Positions 1 through 7,729 of a stretch of 48,810 nucleotides of DNA are shown one piece after another; position 1 is the stretch's first letter, and each line of letters opens with the position of its first letter. A model generated the notes under the pieces. That model had not been told where the DNA came from. It was given only the letters and a program-made list of their open reading frames with translations, and did not search any database. A program made the translations under genes and the position numbers. This stretch comes from Hyphomicrobiaceae bacterium (GTDB lineage: Bacteria > Pseudomonadota > Alphaproteobacteria > Rhizobiales > Methyloligellaceae): the NCBI GenBank assembly GCA_028066055.1, contig JALCBY010000028.1, positions 1 to 48,810 of the forward strand, read 5' to 3'.

Positions 1-1
1 G

Positions 2-493
2 CTAGAGGACGGTATTGACCGAAATTGCGGAACGGCCCGTCGCATCGCCAACGCTGACATCGGCATCCTGACCGTATGTTTCCGGACCCGCCGTGTGTGT
101 TTTGGCGCGGGTGGCGATGGTGTGAAGCAGCGATTCCGAGACCGCTTTCATGGCCACAAGGGCATCGTGGTTGGCGTCCAGAGATTTCTTAAATTGCGCA
201 TGCTGCTCCTTGATCGCATTGATTTCGCCGGGTGCCGCCATCTTGATGAATTCCGCATCGCGGCGGAAAACCGACATGTCGCGGGTGATCAGGGCGTTGA
301 GTGCCGCCTTGCGGACATGAACGGATTCGATCTCACCCGGCTTTCCCTTCTTGAGCATGGCGGTTTCGCGGTCGAGCAGGTCGATGAGGTCGGTGGTGGT
401 CTCATGGATGCGTTTGCACAGCGCCTGCGCGGCTTGCGTCGTTTCGATGCGCGGGAGCTCGGGGGAAGGGTTCGTATCCTGTTTCAGCGTCAT
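2..493 (-). CDS. flbY: FlbY/FlgN-like flagellar protein
   Basis: This 163-residue protein has no signal peptide and no membrane segment. Its middle (about residues 15-125) is charged and heptad-like, as expected for a helical flagellar chaperone of the FlgN/FlbY type. FlgN proteins escort hook-associated proteins to the export gate. FlbY is the name used in Caulobacter for the gene next to cheL. The assignment rests mainly on position: it is the last gene of a flgI-cheL-flbY run, and its ATG overlaps the cheL stop codon as ATGA, so translation is probably coupled. The sequence alone is too diverged for me to assign firmly. The stop codon lies at the window edge, so the gene is complete. Confidence 0.6.
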   Translation of the reverse strand: MTLKQDTNPSPELPRIETTQAAQALCKRIHETTTDLIDLLDRETAMLKKGKPGEIESVHVRKAALNALITRDMSVFRRDAEFIKMAAPGEINAIKEQHAQFKKSLDANHDALVAMKAVSESLLHTIATRAKTHTAGPETYGQDADVSVGDATGRSAISVNTVL

Positions 494-813
494 TTTTGCG
501 CGTCCTCCTGAAGCGCGATCAGGTCGCGCGTAATCTGATCAGCGATGCCAAGCCCGCCATTGCCGGAGATCTGCTTGGCGTATTCCGACACAAGCAGCGA
601 GCGGTATGTCTTTTCCGTCGAGCCGCCACCGAAAGGCGGTGCGGCGTCGAGCCCGGTAAACATGCCTTCCAGCATGGTGGTGAGAAAAACGGACTCGAAT
701 TCTTCCGCCGCCTTGCGGGCAATCTGTGCGTTGCCGGTGGCGATTTTCGTATGCGACTGCGCGGTGGACAGCCGGACCGACTGAACAGCGGTGCTGGCAA
801 GAGCGGCATCCAT
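490..813 (-). CDS. cheL: Rod-binding protein, FlgJ N-terminal type (CheL)
   Basis: The 107-residue product corresponds to the rod-binding domain of FlgJ only. It lacks the C-terminal peptidoglycan hydrolase domain of enterobacterial FlgJ, which is normal for the short alphaproteobacterial form called CheL. Visible family features are an FESVFLTTMLEGMF helix (about residues 39-52), a central GGGSTEKTYRSLL segment, and GGLGIADQI near residues 86-94. It should act in the periplasm as a scaffold or cap during rod assembly, with a separate enzyme opening the cell wall. The start overlaps the flgI stop by one base (TAATG), and its own stop overlaps the next gene, so the three genes form one tight operon. 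Confidence 0.85.
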   Translation of the reverse strand: MDAALASTAVQSVRLSTAQSHTKIATGNAQIARKAAEEFESVFLTTMLEGMFTGLDAAPPFGGGSTEKTYRSLLVSEYAKQISGNGGLGIADQITRDLIALQEDAQK

Positions 814-1973
814 TACATCACCTCGATTTCGGCCTGCAGCGCGCCTGACGCCTTGATGGCCTGGAGAATGGAGATCATGTCGCGCGGACCGATGCCGAGC
901 GCGTTCAGCCCGTCAACCAGTTCATGAAGCGTGATGCCTTCCTGGACAATGGCGAGCCGGTGCTGGTTCTCATCATCCGCCGCGACCTGAGTACGCGGGA
1001 CGACAACCGTCTCACCGGTTTCCGAGAAGGGAGTGGGCTGACTGACCTGCGGCGTTTCAGTGATGGTGACGGTGAGGTTGCCTTGCGCGACCGCCACGGT
1101 GCTTACGCGCACGTCCCGTCCCATGACGATGACGCCGGACGCTTCGTCGATCACGACCTTCGCAACCTGGTCGGGCTCGATCCGCAGTTGCTCGATGTCG
1201 GTCAGCATCTGCACGATGGTTCCCGGATATTCCTTCGGCAAGCTCAGCGAGACGGTGGCGGGATCCTCGGTGTGGGCCATCTTGTAAGAGGTGAATGTGT
1301 TGATGGCCGACGCGATGCGTTTGGCAGTGGTCAGGTCCGGGTTGCGGAGTGCGAGCCGCAGACTGCGCTGATGGGCCAGGCGGAAATGGATTTCACGCTC
1401 GACGATCGCGCCATTGGCGATCCGGCCGACGGTCGGAACGCCGCGGGTGATGGAGGCAGCGTCGCCTTCGGCTGTAAACCCCGCAACGGCGACCGATCCC
1501 TGGCCGACCGCAAAGACTTCACCATTTGCGCCGTGCAGGGGTGTGACAAGCAGCATGCCGCCCTGAAGGCTTGTGGCATCGCCAAGCGCGCTGACGGAGA
1601 CGTCGATGCGCGTGCCCTGGGTTGAAAAAGGCGGGAGGTTTGCGGTGACCATGACGGCGGCCACGTTGGCCGTGCGCAAATCCGCATCTCGCGTATTGAT
1701 ACCAAGACGCTCGAGCATGGCCTGGAGACTCTGCCGCGTGAACGGCGCGTTTCGCAGGGAATCGCCTGTGCCGTTCAGACCGACGACGAGACCGTAGCCG
1801 ACAAGCTGGTTCTCGCGAATTCCCTCGAAATCGACAAGGTCCTTGATCCGCGATGCGGCCTCCGCCGTGCCTGCCACAAGCGACGTCCAGCTGATGATGG
1901 CCAGAACGATCAGAGCGAAGAGGCCCTTGGCTGGTTTTGTTCGTCGAGTCTTATACGTCTTGCGTTTGATCAA
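813..1973 (-). CDS. flgI: Flagellar P-ring protein FlgI, TTG start
   Basis: FlgI forms the periplasmic P ring around the rod. The protein is clearly FlgI: RIKDLVDFEGIRENQLVGYG follows the signal peptide, and the chain ends in LNALGIGPRDMISILQAIK and AEIEVM. No ATG is available upstream of the conserved part. A TTG-initiated frame at 2045 is possible, but a sigma-54 promoter occupies 2029-2044, so the mRNA would start near 2018, inside that extension. I therefore choose the TTG at 1973, with GGGGA eight bases upstream. This gives 386 residues and a normal signal peptide: basic n-region, hydrophobic FALIVLAIISW, cleavage after AEA. cheL and flbY follow without gaps. Confidence 0.9.
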   Translation of the reverse strand: MIKRKTYKTRRTKPAKGLFALIVLAIISWTSLVAGTAEAASRIKDLVDFEGIRENQLVGYGLVVGLNGTGDSLRNAPFTRQSLQAMLERLGINTRDADLRTANVAAVMVTANLPPFSTQGTRIDVSVSALGDATSLQGGMLLVTPLHGANGEVFAVGQGSVAVAGFTAEGDAASITRGVPTVGRIANGAIVEREIHFRLAHQRSLRLALRNPDLTTAKRIASAINTFTSYKMAHTEDPATVSLSLPKEYPGTIVQMLTDIEQLRIEPDQVAKVVIDEASGVIVMGRDVRVSTVAVAQGNLTVTITETPQVSQPTPFSETGETVVVPRTQVAADDENQHRLAIVQEGITLHELVDGLNALGIGPRDMISILQAIKASGALQAEIEVM

Positions 1974-2021
1974 TGCGTTTCCCCATCCGCATGATGCGCG
2001 TGCGCGCTGTTGTGTCCCGCT

Positions 2022-2029
2022 ATGGTTAA
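2022..2029 (-). promoter_or_regulatory. CtrA half-site beside the flgI promoter
   Basis: The minus strand reads TTAACCAT, the common CtrA half-box. It overlaps the last base of the sigma-54 element and lies between its -12 region and the expected start site. A regulator bound here would compete with RNA polymerase. Only one half is present, so the call is tentative. Confidence 0.35.
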
Positions 2030-2044
2030 GCGAAATTCGTGCCA
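2029..2044 (-). promoter_or_regulatory. Sigma-54 promoter of flgI
   Basis: The minus strand reads TGGCACGAATTTCGCT. It matches the RpoN consensus TGGCACGNNNNTTGCW at every fixed position but one, and keeps the essential GG-N10-GC spacing. The transcript should begin near 2018, about 45 bases before the TTG codon chosen for flgI. This location excludes the longer flgI reading frame. The enhancer-like site at 2151-2166 lies about 110 bases upstream, a usual distance for a sigma-54 activator. Confidence 0.75.
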
Positions 2045-2150
2045 AGCGGGTTGCGCAAGGTGGTGATATTTAAGTTATTGAAATAAAGGCGTAAAAAATT
2101 CAAAGGGCAAAATATCTGCGCGGCGAGGCTGCAGGTTCTTCCCGTGGGTG

Positions 2151-2166
2151 GGCAAAAATTTCCCGG
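2151..2166. promoter_or_regulatory. Imperfect ftr-like enhancer motif
   Basis: GGCAAAAATTTCCCGG is an imperfect copy of the palindrome found at 7031-7047 and 16666-16678. All three copies lie between divergent flagellar genes. In Caulobacter, ftr elements bound by the sigma-54 activator FlbD have a related CGGCAA core. Binding by an FlbD homologue is an inference. Confidence 0.45.
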
Positions 2167-2168
2167 CT

Positions 2169-2183
2169 TTAACCCATCCTTAA
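2169..2183. promoter_or_regulatory. CtrA box upstream of fliX
   Basis: TTAACCCATCCTTAA fits the full CtrA consensus TTAA-N7-TTAA exactly. It lies 56 bases before the fliX ATG, where CtrA-activated class II flagellar promoters usually carry the box. Confidence 0.65.
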
Positions 2184-2239
2184 GCATGGGCGGCGAAATA
2201 ATTTGACCGGCACAGCAGCTCAGATCCGGGAGCAAAGCA

Positions 2240-2662
2240 ATGCGAGTTTCCCAAACGCGGCGATCGAATGGCCCTCAGGCCGGCAGAAGCAGCCGCGGTA
2301 CGGCATCGCGCGGGGGTGATTTTCGGCTTCCGAACACCCAAAAATCCGCCCGTCGCCGGGAGGTTTCGGGGCCGGCGCAGATCAGCAGCATAGATACGAT
2401 TGTCGCGCTTCAAGCCGTCGATGACGCAAGTGACCGCCGTCGGCAGGCCGTCGAAACCGGTGATCGTATTCTCGATCTGTTGGATCAGCTGAAGATTGGC
2501 GTCCTGTCCGGGCGAATTAGTGCCTCCGATCTGACCCGGTTGAAAAAAACCATTGAAAAACAACAATCTGTGGACGACGATCCTGCTTTGAACGATATCC
2601 TCAGACAGATCGATCTGCGGGCGCGCGTCGAGCTCGCCAAACTGAAGCGGGATGCCGCCTGA
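2240..2662 (+). CDS. fliX: Class II flagellar assembly regulator FliX
   Basis: The 140-residue soluble protein has a disordered basic N-terminus (about residues 1-45) and a helical C-terminal half with the run DRILDLLDQLKIGVLSGRIS, typical of FliX. In Caulobacter, FliX senses completion of the early flagellar structure and controls the sigma-54 activator FlbD, which matches the sigma-54 promoters seen at nearby genes. The ATG is preceded by GGGAG about seven bases away and by a full CtrA box at 2169-2183. It is divergent from flgI, the same arrangement as in Caulobacter. I am confident of the family because both sequence and position agree. Confidence 0.85.
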   Translation: MRVSQTRRSNGPQAGRSSRGTASRGGDFRLPNTQKSARRREVSGPAQISSIDTIVALQAVDDASDRRRQAVETGDRILDLLDQLKIGVLSGRISASDLTRLKKTIEKQQSVDDDPALNDILRQIDLRARVELAKLKRDAA

Positions 2663-2744
2663 CATTATTGTGAAAATCTCAGGAATGTCCGCAAACCGTG
2701 AAGTTTAGGCGACTGTCACATTCGCTGCCCGGTCGTCTGATTTC

Positions 2745-2773
2745 TTGACTTCGATCCTGACTTCCTTAAATAC
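2745..2773 (+). promoter_or_regulatory. Probable sigma-70 promoter of dksA
   Basis: TTGACT (2745-2750) and AAATAC (2768-2773) are separated by 17 bases, giving a leader of about 100 bases before the dksA ATG. This would let dksA be expressed independently of the surrounding flagellar genes. Confidence 0.5.
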
Positions 2774-2880
2774 GGTGCACCTGTTTGGCAGGATGCCGGA
2801 CGAATCAACCGAATCGCGGTCCGGCGTCCGCCTCTGATCCGCGGATCAGGGAGAGAAACCTCCGAAACAAACTGGGTGTC

Positions 2881-3375
2881 ATGACTGCGAAGACCAAAAC
2901 AAAGGCGAAGGCGAAACCCAAGGCAAAACCTGCCAAATCCGCCAAAACCAAGCCGGCCGCGCGCAGGAAATTGCCCGCAAACTATCGCCCTTCGGATGAC
3001 GAGCCGTTCATGAACAAGCGTCAGCAGACGTATTTCCGTGACAAGCTTGAATCCTGGAAAGAGGAGATCCTGCGCTCGAACCGGATGACCCTGCAGAGCC
3101 TCCAGGACGAATCGGAAAAACATGCCGATATTGCCGATCGCGCGACGTCCGAGGCCGACCGCGCCCTGGAGTTGCGGGCGCGTGACCGCCAGCGCAAATT
3201 GATTGCCAAGATCGATGCGGCGCTTGAGCGAATCGAAAACGGAACCTACGGCTATTGCGAAGAGACGGGCGAACCGATTGGCCTTAAGCGGCTCGATGCG
3301 CGCCCTATCGCTACGTTGAGCCTGGAGGCTCAGGAGCAGCACGAGCGTCGCGAGCGGGTTTACCGCGACGAGTAG
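2881..3375 (+). CDS. dksA: DksA-family RNA polymerase-binding regulator
   Basis: This 164-residue protein has a Lys/Ala-rich N-terminal tail (about residues 1-35), a coiled coil (about 55-125) and a TraR/DksA zinc-finger-type C-terminus. DksA enters the RNA polymerase secondary channel and, with ppGpp, adjusts transcription in starvation. The C-terminal module keeps the fold signature YGYCEETGEPIGLKRLDARP, but only the first of the four zinc cysteines remains; the others are Thr, Ser and Ala. This loss is common in alphaproteobacterial DksA and implies a zinc-independent fold. The ATG at 2881 is preferred over an upstream in-frame ATG at 2785, whose extension looks like leader sequence. Its place inside the flagellar region is conserved in relatives. 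Confidence 0.9.
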   Translation: MTAKTKTKAKAKPKAKPAKSAKTKPAARRKLPANYRPSDDEPFMNKRQQTYFRDKLESWKEEILRSNRMTLQSLQDESEKHADIADRATSEADRALELRARDRQRKLIAKIDAALERIENGTYGYCEETGEPIGLKRLDARPIATLSLEAQEQHERRERVYRDE

Positions 3376-3397
3376 CTGAAGCAAGGTAGCATTGCGC

Positions 3398-3429
3398 GCG
3401 CCCCGCACGCTTGTTCATGCACGGGGCGC
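3398..3429. terminator. Stem-loop between dksA and flgH
   Basis: GCGCCCCG and CGGGGCGC form a perfect 8-bp GC-rich stem with a 16-base loop. It lies between the convergent dksA and flgH stops. There is no clean T-tract, though TTGATTTT follows on the plus side, so it may be a weak bidirectional terminator. Confidence 0.45.
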
Positions 3430-3458
3430 CGGTGTTGATTTTCCGGACAGAGCCTTAG

Positions 3459-4202
3459 CTAGAACGGCAGGACAATGTCGAGGAACTGCTGTCCGTAGCG
3501 TGGCTGTTGCACATCGGAGATCTGGCCGCGGCCGCCATAGGACACGCGGGCTTCCGCGATCTTCGAGATGGGAATTGTATTCTCTGACGTGATGTCCTCC
3601 GGTCTCACGACGCCGGCGACGATGAGTTCGCGCATTTCGTAGTTCACACGAATCTCCTGGCGTCCCTCGATGACCATGTTGCCATTGGGAAGAACCTGGG
3701 TGACGACGCCGGCGATTTTTGTCGTGATGGTCTCCTCCCGGTCGATGGCGCCATCACCGTCACTTTTTGAATCGCTGGTCGCGCGAACGAAATCATTCAG
3801 GTCGACGTCCTTGGGCAAGACCTTCTTGAGCAGATCCTCCCAGCCGCCCAGCTTGGGAATGGACGCGTTCTCTGCATTGTCGCGCGCCCGGTTCGTCGAG
3901 TTCTCCAACTCCGCCTTATCCGTGATCTCCACGATAACGGTCAGAATGTCGCCGACGCGGCGCGCCCGCTGATCCTCGAAGAATGCCCGCGCGCCCGTAC
4001 GCCATAGTGAGTTTGGACTGTAGCTCACCCGCTCCGGCGTTGGCATCGGCATGGATACGGGCCGGTAGCCCGGCTGCATGACCGGGTTCTCGATCGCGGA
4101 AAGCTTCGGGGTCTCACCAATGTTGCTGAGCCTGTCAAAGGCGCTGCAGCCGCCGAGATGGACGGTGACGAGTACCGCTGTAAACCAACACTTGAACTGC
4201 AT
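3459..4202 (-). CDS. flgH: Flagellar L-ring lipoprotein FlgH
   Basis: FlgH forms the outer-membrane L ring. The 247-residue precursor has a lipoprotein signal ending in LGGC (Cys19), so it should be acylated and sent to the outer membrane. Family hallmarks are SLWRTGARAFFEDQRARRVGDILTV (about residues 65-90), the NGNMVIEGRQEI strand, RPEDI, and the ending YGQQFLDIVLPF. It is the last gene of the operon flgF-flgG-flgA-flgH and starts 22 bases after the flgA stop. Length and motifs are normal. Confidence 0.95.
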   Translation of the reverse strand: MQFKCWFTAVLVTVHLGGCSAFDRLSNIGETPKLSAIENPVMQPGYRPVSMPMPTPERVSYSPNSLWRTGARAFFEDQRARRVGDILTVIVEITDKAELENSTNRARDNAENASIPKLGGWEDLLKKVLPKDVDLNDFVRATSDSKSDGDGAIDREETITTKIAGVVTQVLPNGNMVIEGRQEIRVNYEMRELIVAGVVRPEDITSENTIPISKIAEARVSYGGRGQISDVQQPRYGQQFLDIVLPF

Positions 4203-4224
4203 TATTACCTGCGCTTCCTCTTAA

Positions 4225-5262
4225 CTATCGGATGACAAACGAGTTCGGCCCGGCGTTGTTGCGCGAGGTCCTGACCGTGTTGCGATTGGGACGTTCCCGC
4301 TTGGTGGAAACGGATACGGTTCCGGTGGCCGTCACTTCCGCCTCAACGGTGCGTTTGGACTGGATATTCTGGATGGAAACCATCTCGCCGCGTGCCGCAT
4401 CGCCGAGTGCACGGCCCATCGTTTTCAGGACCATGCCGTTCGTTCTGTACACGATGGTAACGAGGCTGTTCCGCTTGACGAGTTTCGGCGGCTCAATATC
4501 GCTTCGCATGATCGGGCGCCCCGGTATGAGCTGTTTCTTTGCAGCCATGCCGACGACGTTCGTCATGTCCTTATGTGCGGCGTTGGACACACGCGAGCGC
4601 GGCAGGCGAACGATTTTGAGCTGATCTTCGGTGATGGTCTCGCCGCGTTTGATTGCGGCGGCGGGTACGACGGTTTCGACCGACGGGTAGGCACGCCCGG
4701 TAAAGGTCTTCGCCGGAACAGGGTGCTCCGCGCCATCAAAGGAGATGACCGCGCGGAAGCGTCCCGTGTCGCGTCTCAGATCCAGATGTTTGATGCCGGG
4801 AGCGCCCTTTGTCCGCGGATCGATGTGGAAGGACTTCGCACCGCGGTTGAACGACACCGACCAGATACCGTCAGCTTCGCCGATATGTTTGCTGATGGAG
4901 TTGCGAATCTCATCCAGCGTCACGACGCGGCTTGGCCGGTGCACGGATACTTCCGCAATTTCGCCGAGGTTCCGCCATTCGAGACCATGATGCCGGGCTG
5001 CTGCCTTCACCCGCTTTGATGCAACGACGCCCCGCGTGCCAAGTTCCGGCGCGCGGAACACGGGCGCGCGCGCGGCGTCGCCGGCGTTTTCGAACATGTC
5101 GCCGAGCGTCACGATATCGCCGTAGACCTTGATCTGCTCACGCAGCAGGGGTTCGGCCCGAGCCGGGGAGGAATTTGCGAAAACCAAGGTCAGAATCCCG
5201 GCGAGAAGGAAACCCGCCGCCCTGCGCGCGCCTTGCGCCGTCTTGTTTTCAAGTGCCGTCAT
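4225..5262 (-). CDS. flgA: P-ring assembly chaperone FlgA
   Basis: FlgA is a periplasmic chaperone needed for P-ring assembly from FlgI. The 345-residue product starts with a signal peptide (hydrophobic stretch about residues 17-31, cleavage after ARA). A SAF-type domain follows in the C-terminal half, with VPAAAIKRGETITEDQL and the partner helix GMAAKKQLIPGRPI, then LVTIVYRTNGMVL and a final SIQNIQSKRTVEAEV module. It is longer than enterobacterial FlgA (about 220 residues) because of an N-terminal region, as is usual in alphaproteobacteria. It lies seven bases downstream of flgG. Confidence 0.92.
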   Translation of the reverse strand: MTALENKTAQGARRAAGFLLAGILTLVFANSSPARAEPLLREQIKVYGDIVTLGDMFENAGDAARAPVFRAPELGTRGVVASKRVKAAARHHGLEWRNLGEIAEVSVHRPSRVVTLDEIRNSISKHIGEADGIWSVSFNRGAKSFHIDPRTKGAPGIKHLDLRRDTGRFRAVISFDGAEHPVPAKTFTGRAYPSVETVVPAAAIKRGETITEDQLKIVRLPRSRVSNAAHKDMTNVVGMAAKKQLIPGRPIMRSDIEPPKLVKRNSLVTIVYRTNGMVLKTMGRALGDAARGEMVSIQNIQSKRTVEAEVTATGTVSVSTKRERPNRNTVRTSRNNAGPNSFVIR

Positions 5263-5269
5263 TGTCGCC

Positions 5270-6058
5270 CTATCTCAGAATGTTTGTGGTTGCCGACATC
5301 ATTTCATCCGACGCGCTGATGACCCGCGCGTTCATTTCATATGCGCGCTGCGCCGAGATCAGGTCGGAGAGTTCAGACACGGCGTTCACGTTGGCCGACT
5401 CGAGAAATTTCTGAAGCACATCGCCGAAGCCCGCGTCTCCCGGGTTGCCGTCCGTCGCCGTGCCGCTGGAGGGGGTTTCGAGATACAGGTTGTCGCCGAT
5501 TGCTTTCAGGCCGGCGGTGTTGACGAAACGCGAAAGGGACAGTTGGCCGATCTGCTGGGGTGTCGTGCTGTCGCCAACCAGCGCCTCGACACTGCCCGTG
5601 CGATTGATGGTAATGGATCGGGCGTTGTCCGGAATGGTCAGGCCGGGCTGCACTTCGTATCCGTCGAGGGTGACGATGCGGCCTTGGTCGTCGAGTTCGA
5701 ACGATCCGTCACGTGTGTAGGCGGTCTGGCCGTTCGGAAGCGTTATCGAGAAGAAGCCCTCGCCGCGGATCGCCACGTCGAGTTCCTTCTCGGTGTTGCT
5801 CAAGTTGCCCTGGCTCATAATGCGCGACGTGGCGCCTGTCTTGACACCGAAGCCCAACTGGATGCCGGTCGGTACGGTGGTGCCGGAGTCGGACGAGGCT
5901 GAGCCAACGCGGCGCAGATCCTGATAGAGCAGGTCCTGGAACTCGGCGCGCAAGCGTTTGAAGCCCGTCGTGCGCATGTTGGCGATGTTGTTGGAGATGA
6001 CCTCGACGTTCAGCTCCTGCGCCATCATGCCGGTTGCGGCTATCTGAAGGGATTTCAT
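5270..6058 (-). CDS. flgG: Distal rod protein FlgG
   Basis: FlgG builds the distal rod that crosses the P and L rings. The 262-residue length is standard. The N-terminus (MKSLQIAATGMMAQELNVEV, then NNIANMRTTGFKR) and the C-terminal helix (NAVSELSDLISAQRAYEMN) are the paired rod-hook-filament helices of axial proteins. As an axial protein it is exported by the flagellar type III system and has no cleaved signal peptide. It sits between flgF and flgA in one operon. Confidence 0.96.
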   Translation of the reverse strand: MKSLQIAATGMMAQELNVEVISNNIANMRTTGFKRLRAEFQDLLYQDLRRVGSASSDSGTTVPTGIQLGFGVKTGATSRIMSQGNLSNTEKELDVAIRGEGFFSITLPNGQTAYTRDGSFELDDQGRIVTLDGYEVQPGLTIPDNARSITINRTGSVEALVGDSTTPQQIGQLSLSRFVNTAGLKAIGDNLYLETPSSGTATDGNPGDAGFGDVLQKFLESANVNAVSELSDLISAQRAYEMNARVISASDEMMSATTNILR

Positions 6059-6106
6059 CGCAGGGTTTCCTTTTCAGCCTTTTGTTTCGACGCGTTCATC
6101 GGATCA

Positions 6107-6850
6107 CTATCCGCGCGGTGGTGTGCCGAGACGCTCGATGGCTTCGCGCCGCAGGTCCTGTGCCTGGCTCACGGTTTGCGTCACCGAGGTATAGGCCCGA
6201 ACTGTCTCGATCATGCGGGTGAGTTCGGAGATCGGTTGCACGTTGGACTTCTCGATCACGCCTTGGAGCACGCGAATATCCTCTGCATCGTTCGGCTGCG
6301 CATCGGTGGTGAAGAGGGTCTCGCCTTCCTTCTTCAGGGCGGCGTTGTTGTCGAACTGCACCACACGCAGGCGGCCACGCGGGCCCTCGCTTGTGGAAAT
6401 CGTGCCGTCGGTGGCGATCTCGATCCCGGCCTCGTTCGGTCCGAAGGTGATCGGTCCGCCTTCACCCATGACCGGGTAACCGGCAGGCGAGACAAGTTGA
6501 CCATCCGCATTCAGCTTCAATTGGCCGTTGCGTGTATATCGATCGCCCTCGGGCGTCTGGACCACAAACCACCCATCGCCTGAAAGAGCGACATCCAGAT
6601 CGTTTCCCGACTGTTCGAAATTGCCTTCCGTGAAGGATCTGTAGACCGACGTATCCAGAACGAACGAAACTTTGCGGTCCTGCCCGGTCAATTCGTTCAT
6701 TTCCGCGACCGGCATGAGATGTTCTTCGAACATCAGGCTGCCGGACTTGTATCCGGCGGTGTTCATGTTCGCCAGATTGTTGGCGACCACATCCATCTGT
6801 CGCCTGAGGGCCACCTGACGGGACAATCCGATGAGTAGGGCGTTTTCCAT
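6107..6850 (-). CDS. flgF: Proximal rod protein FlgF
   Basis: FlgF is a proximal rod subunit. The 247-residue protein has the axial N-terminal signature MENALLIGLSRQVALRRQMD followed by ANNLANMNTAGYKS, and the C-terminal helix NVQPISELTRMIETVRAYTS. It differs from FlgG in the first helix and in its shorter central domain. It is the first gene of the operon flgF-flgG-flgA-flgH, and a strong sigma-54 promoter at 6939-6954 would place the whole operon in the late class of the hierarchy. Confidence 0.94.
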   Translation of the reverse strand: MENALLIGLSRQVALRRQMDVVANNLANMNTAGYKSGSLMFEEHLMPVAEMNELTGQDRKVSFVLDTSVYRSFTEGNFEQSGNDLDVALSGDGWFVVQTPEGDRYTRNGQLKLNADGQLVSPAGYPVMGEGGPITFGPNEAGIEIATDGTISTSEGPRGRLRVVQFDNNAALKKEGETLFTTDAQPNDAEDIRVLQGVIEKSNVQPISELTRMIETVRAYTSVTQTVSQAQDLRREAIERLGTPPRG

Positions 6851-6938
6851 CTTCTGCGATCCGGTTTGCGTTCAAAAGCACGGTGCCGCGACGCAATACG
6901 GATCGGACGAAATGGTCCGGAGCGGCACCAAGCTGCTT

Positions 6939-6954
6939 TGCACAGAGCGTGCCA
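6939..6954 (-). promoter_or_regulatory. Sigma-54 promoter of flgF-flgG-flgA-flgH
   Basis: The minus strand reads TGGCACGCTCTGTGCA. It matches TGGCACGNNNNTTGCW at all fixed positions but one and keeps the GG-N10-GC spacing. Transcription would start near 6927, about 77 bases before the flgF ATG. The perfect palindrome at 7031-7047 lies about 80-100 bases upstream, where an enhancer-binding activator is expected. Confidence 0.75.
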
Positions 6955-7030
6955 GTAATTTTCTATTTTTATTTCAGATAGTTATATGATTTCTGCAGCC
7001 GTTCGAAGCTGCCGCATGGGCAACTTCGAC

Positions 7031-7047
7031 CCGGCAAAAATTGCCGG
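7031..7047. promoter_or_regulatory. Perfect ftr-like palindrome
   Basis: CCGGCAAAAATTGCCGG consists of 7-bp inverted arms around AAA. It lies in the 313-base region between the divergent flgF and fliL genes, upstream of the flgF sigma-54 promoter. It resembles the Caulobacter ftr enhancer bound by FlbD. The core recurs at 16666-16678 and, imperfectly, at 2151-2166. Confidence 0.6.
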
Positions 7048-7072
7048 TTCACCCCGTTCTGGCAACCATTCG

Positions 7073-7080
7073 TTAACCAT
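7073..7080 (+). promoter_or_regulatory. CtrA half-site upstream of fliL
   Basis: TTAACCAT is the usual CtrA half-box and lies 84 bases before the fliL ATG. The second TTAA is absent. In Caulobacter the fliL-fliM operon is CtrA-controlled, so the placement is sensible but the site is weak. Confidence 0.4.
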
Positions 7081-7163
7081 CACACCGATAAATGGATGTT
7101 GACCCAGGCTGGCGGTCGAGAGGTCGCATTTGGCCCTGAAGACGCTTGGTGGAGCTCAATTCG

Positions 7164-7715
7164 ATGGCGGACGAGCCCGAAGAACCGGAAACAGAAGAGA
7201 ACGACGCGCCCGAAGCGGAAAGCGAAGGCGGAGAAACTGAAGGCGGCGAGGAAAAACAGGACGCCAAGAAGTCCAAACTGCGCCTCAGTCCCAAGAAGAT
7301 TGCCATTCTGGCTGTACCCCTGCTCCTGCTGCTCGGGGTGGGCGTCTACTTCGCCTACGGCTACTTCATGCCTGCCGGCAGCGCAGTCGCGGAGGCGGGG
7401 CCGCAAAAGCCCAAGGTTTACTATAACCTTCCGGAAATGGTGGTGAATCTGAGTTCCCGCGAAAAGCGTGCGCAATATCTGAAGCTGAAAGTGTCGTTGG
7501 AGGCGCCGGACCAAAAGGTTCTCGATGCGCTCAATCCGATCATGCCTCGCGTGATGGACATGTTTCAGCTCTATCTGCGTGAGCTTCGCAGCAGCGATCT
7601 GGAGGGGTCGGCCGGCATTTACAGGCTGAAGGAAGAACTGCTCCGGCGGGTTAATCTGGAGATCCACCCGCATCGGGTTTCGCGCGTTTTGTTCAATGAA
7701 ATCATCGTCCAATAG
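7164..7715 (+). CDS. fliL: Flagellar basal body-associated protein FliL
   Basis: FliL is a single-pass inner-membrane protein that surrounds the stators and supports torque. The 183-residue product has an acidic N-terminal cytoplasmic tail (about residues 1-45), one membrane helix (AILAVPLLLLLGVGVYFAYG) and a periplasmic domain with the FliL pattern YYNLPEMVVNLSS and RVLFNEIIVQ at the end. The ATG at 7164 has GGAG nine bases upstream and is preferred over an in-frame TTG at 7146. fliM follows after 14 bases, as in other alphaproteobacteria. Confidence 0.92.
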   Translation: MADEPEEPETEENDAPEAESEGGETEGGEEKQDAKKSKLRLSPKKIAILAVPLLLLLGVGVYFAYGYFMPAGSAVAEAGPQKPKVYYNLPEMVVNLSSREKRAQYLKLKVSLEAPDQKVLDALNPIMPRVMDMFQLYLRELRSSDLEGSAGIYRLKEELLRRVNLEIHPHRVSRVLFNEIIVQ

Positions 7716-7729
7716 GATGGGAATCAGGC

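Noticed and set aside
7132-7147. Sigma-54 promoter for fliL (TGGCCCTGAAGACGCT)
   Set aside because: Spacing fits, but both half-sites have two or more mismatches and the start would fall just before the ATG; a CtrA half-site upstream is more likely relevant.
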